From contig JAQUCQ010000013.1 in NCBI GenBank assembly GCA_028686145.1, positions 1-22,761 of the forward strand: a DNA stretch of 22,761 nucleotides, given 5' to 3'. Numbering within the stretch: the stretch's first letter is position 1; every line of letters starts with the position of its first letter. The DNA is from Desulfuromonadaceae bacterium (lineage in GTDB: Bacteria; Desulfobacterota; Desulfuromonadia; Geobacterales; Pseudopelobacteraceae). A program made the translations under genes and the position numbers. Shown piece by piece: positions 22,523 through 22,761 of this stretch. The notes beneath the pieces are model-generated. The model was not told the DNA's origin. It did not search any database and was given only the letters and a program-made list of their open reading frames with translations.

Positions 22523-22761
22523 ATGAAGATTCTCCTCACAACCTTGCACGCAAAATATTCACACGCATCGCTGGCGCTCCCGTGCCTGGCTGTGTACTGT
22601 CGGGATATTCCGCATACCGAGATCGTAATCCGTGAATGGACCGTCAACGAACCTCGCGAGCATCTACTGAAACTTGTTATGGCCGAACAAGCCGATCTAG
22701 TCGCATTTTCTTGTTATATCTGGAATATAGAGCAAACCTTGAGGATTATTTCCGACATCAA
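22523..22761 (+). CDS. Probable B12-binding radical SAM protein, N-terminal part (runs off window)
   Basis: The first 79 codons read MKILLTTLHAKYSHASLALP, continue with EIVIREWTVNEPREHLLKLV and then ADLVAFSCYIWNIEQTLRII. This matches the cobalamin-binding (Rossmann-like) domain that opens many B12-dependent radical-SAM enzymes, particularly the group with a DUF4080 C-terminus. The CxxxCxxC cluster motif would lie beyond the window, so the radical-SAM part is inferred from family resemblance. The ATG follows the CapA stop by 12 bp with no clear Shine-Dalgarno, so translational coupling is likely. Confidence 0.65.
   Translation, partial: MKILLTTLHAKYSHASLALPCLAVYCRDIPHTEIVIREWTVNEPREHLLKLVMAEQADLVAFSCYIWNIEQTLRIISDI

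Overview
The window looks like ordinary chromosome from a Deltaproteobacterium of the Geobacter/Desulfuromonadales type. This rests on a PilT-family ATPase next to recA, a lone tatA, a full-length LarC, a DUF3187 outer-membrane protein, and long HAMP and GGDEF/EAL signalling proteins. The genus is inferred from gene content and protein character, not from a database search. No transposase, integrase, CRISPR array or phage gene was found.

Layout. Positions 1-2408 hold a minus-strand DNA-repair/pilus block: recA, then a PilT-family ATPase, then the 5' part of recX, whose reading frame carries an in-frame TAG just before its recognisable N-terminus. Positions 2702-3880 hold a chemoreceptor with no extracytoplasmic sensor domain. 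Positions 3884-7894 are a tight minus-strand operon larB-larC-cinA-mutM, combining nickel-pincer cofactor genes, a pyridine-nucleotide-linked enzyme and a DNA glycosylase. It is divergent from leuC-leuD (8074-9900). Positions 9934-13334 hold a DUF3187 barrel protein followed by an SBP-GGDEF-EAL c-di-GMP protein. tatA (13655-13843) converges with a class I/II aminotransferase across a strong bidirectional terminator.

Positions 15285-15513 hold the most interesting element. In front of the aminotransferase gene lie a sigma70-like promoter, an unlisted 27-codon ORF with nine alanine codons, a long stem-loop covering that ORF, a competing pairing, and an intrinsic terminator with seven U residues. 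This is the architecture of a classical ribosome-mediated amino-acid attenuator. The codon bias suggests that it senses charged tRNA-Ala and that the aminotransferase makes alanine.

Positions 15540-17998 form an operon reading hemE, VOC protein, WbuC-type cupin and SH3-like exported protein. Positions 18143-19017 hold an S4-domain RNA-binding protein, a candidate small RNA of about 65 nt with its own promoter and terminator, and two small proteins (60 and 44 aa) with excellent ribosome binding sites. tRNA-Ser(UGA), a coiled-coil protein of unknown function and serS lie together at 19335-21326. The right end carries a CapA-family protein and the start of a probable B12-binding radical-SAM protein.

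All assignments come from reading the sequence. Promoter, small-RNA and attenuator calls are predictions from sequence and structure alone.
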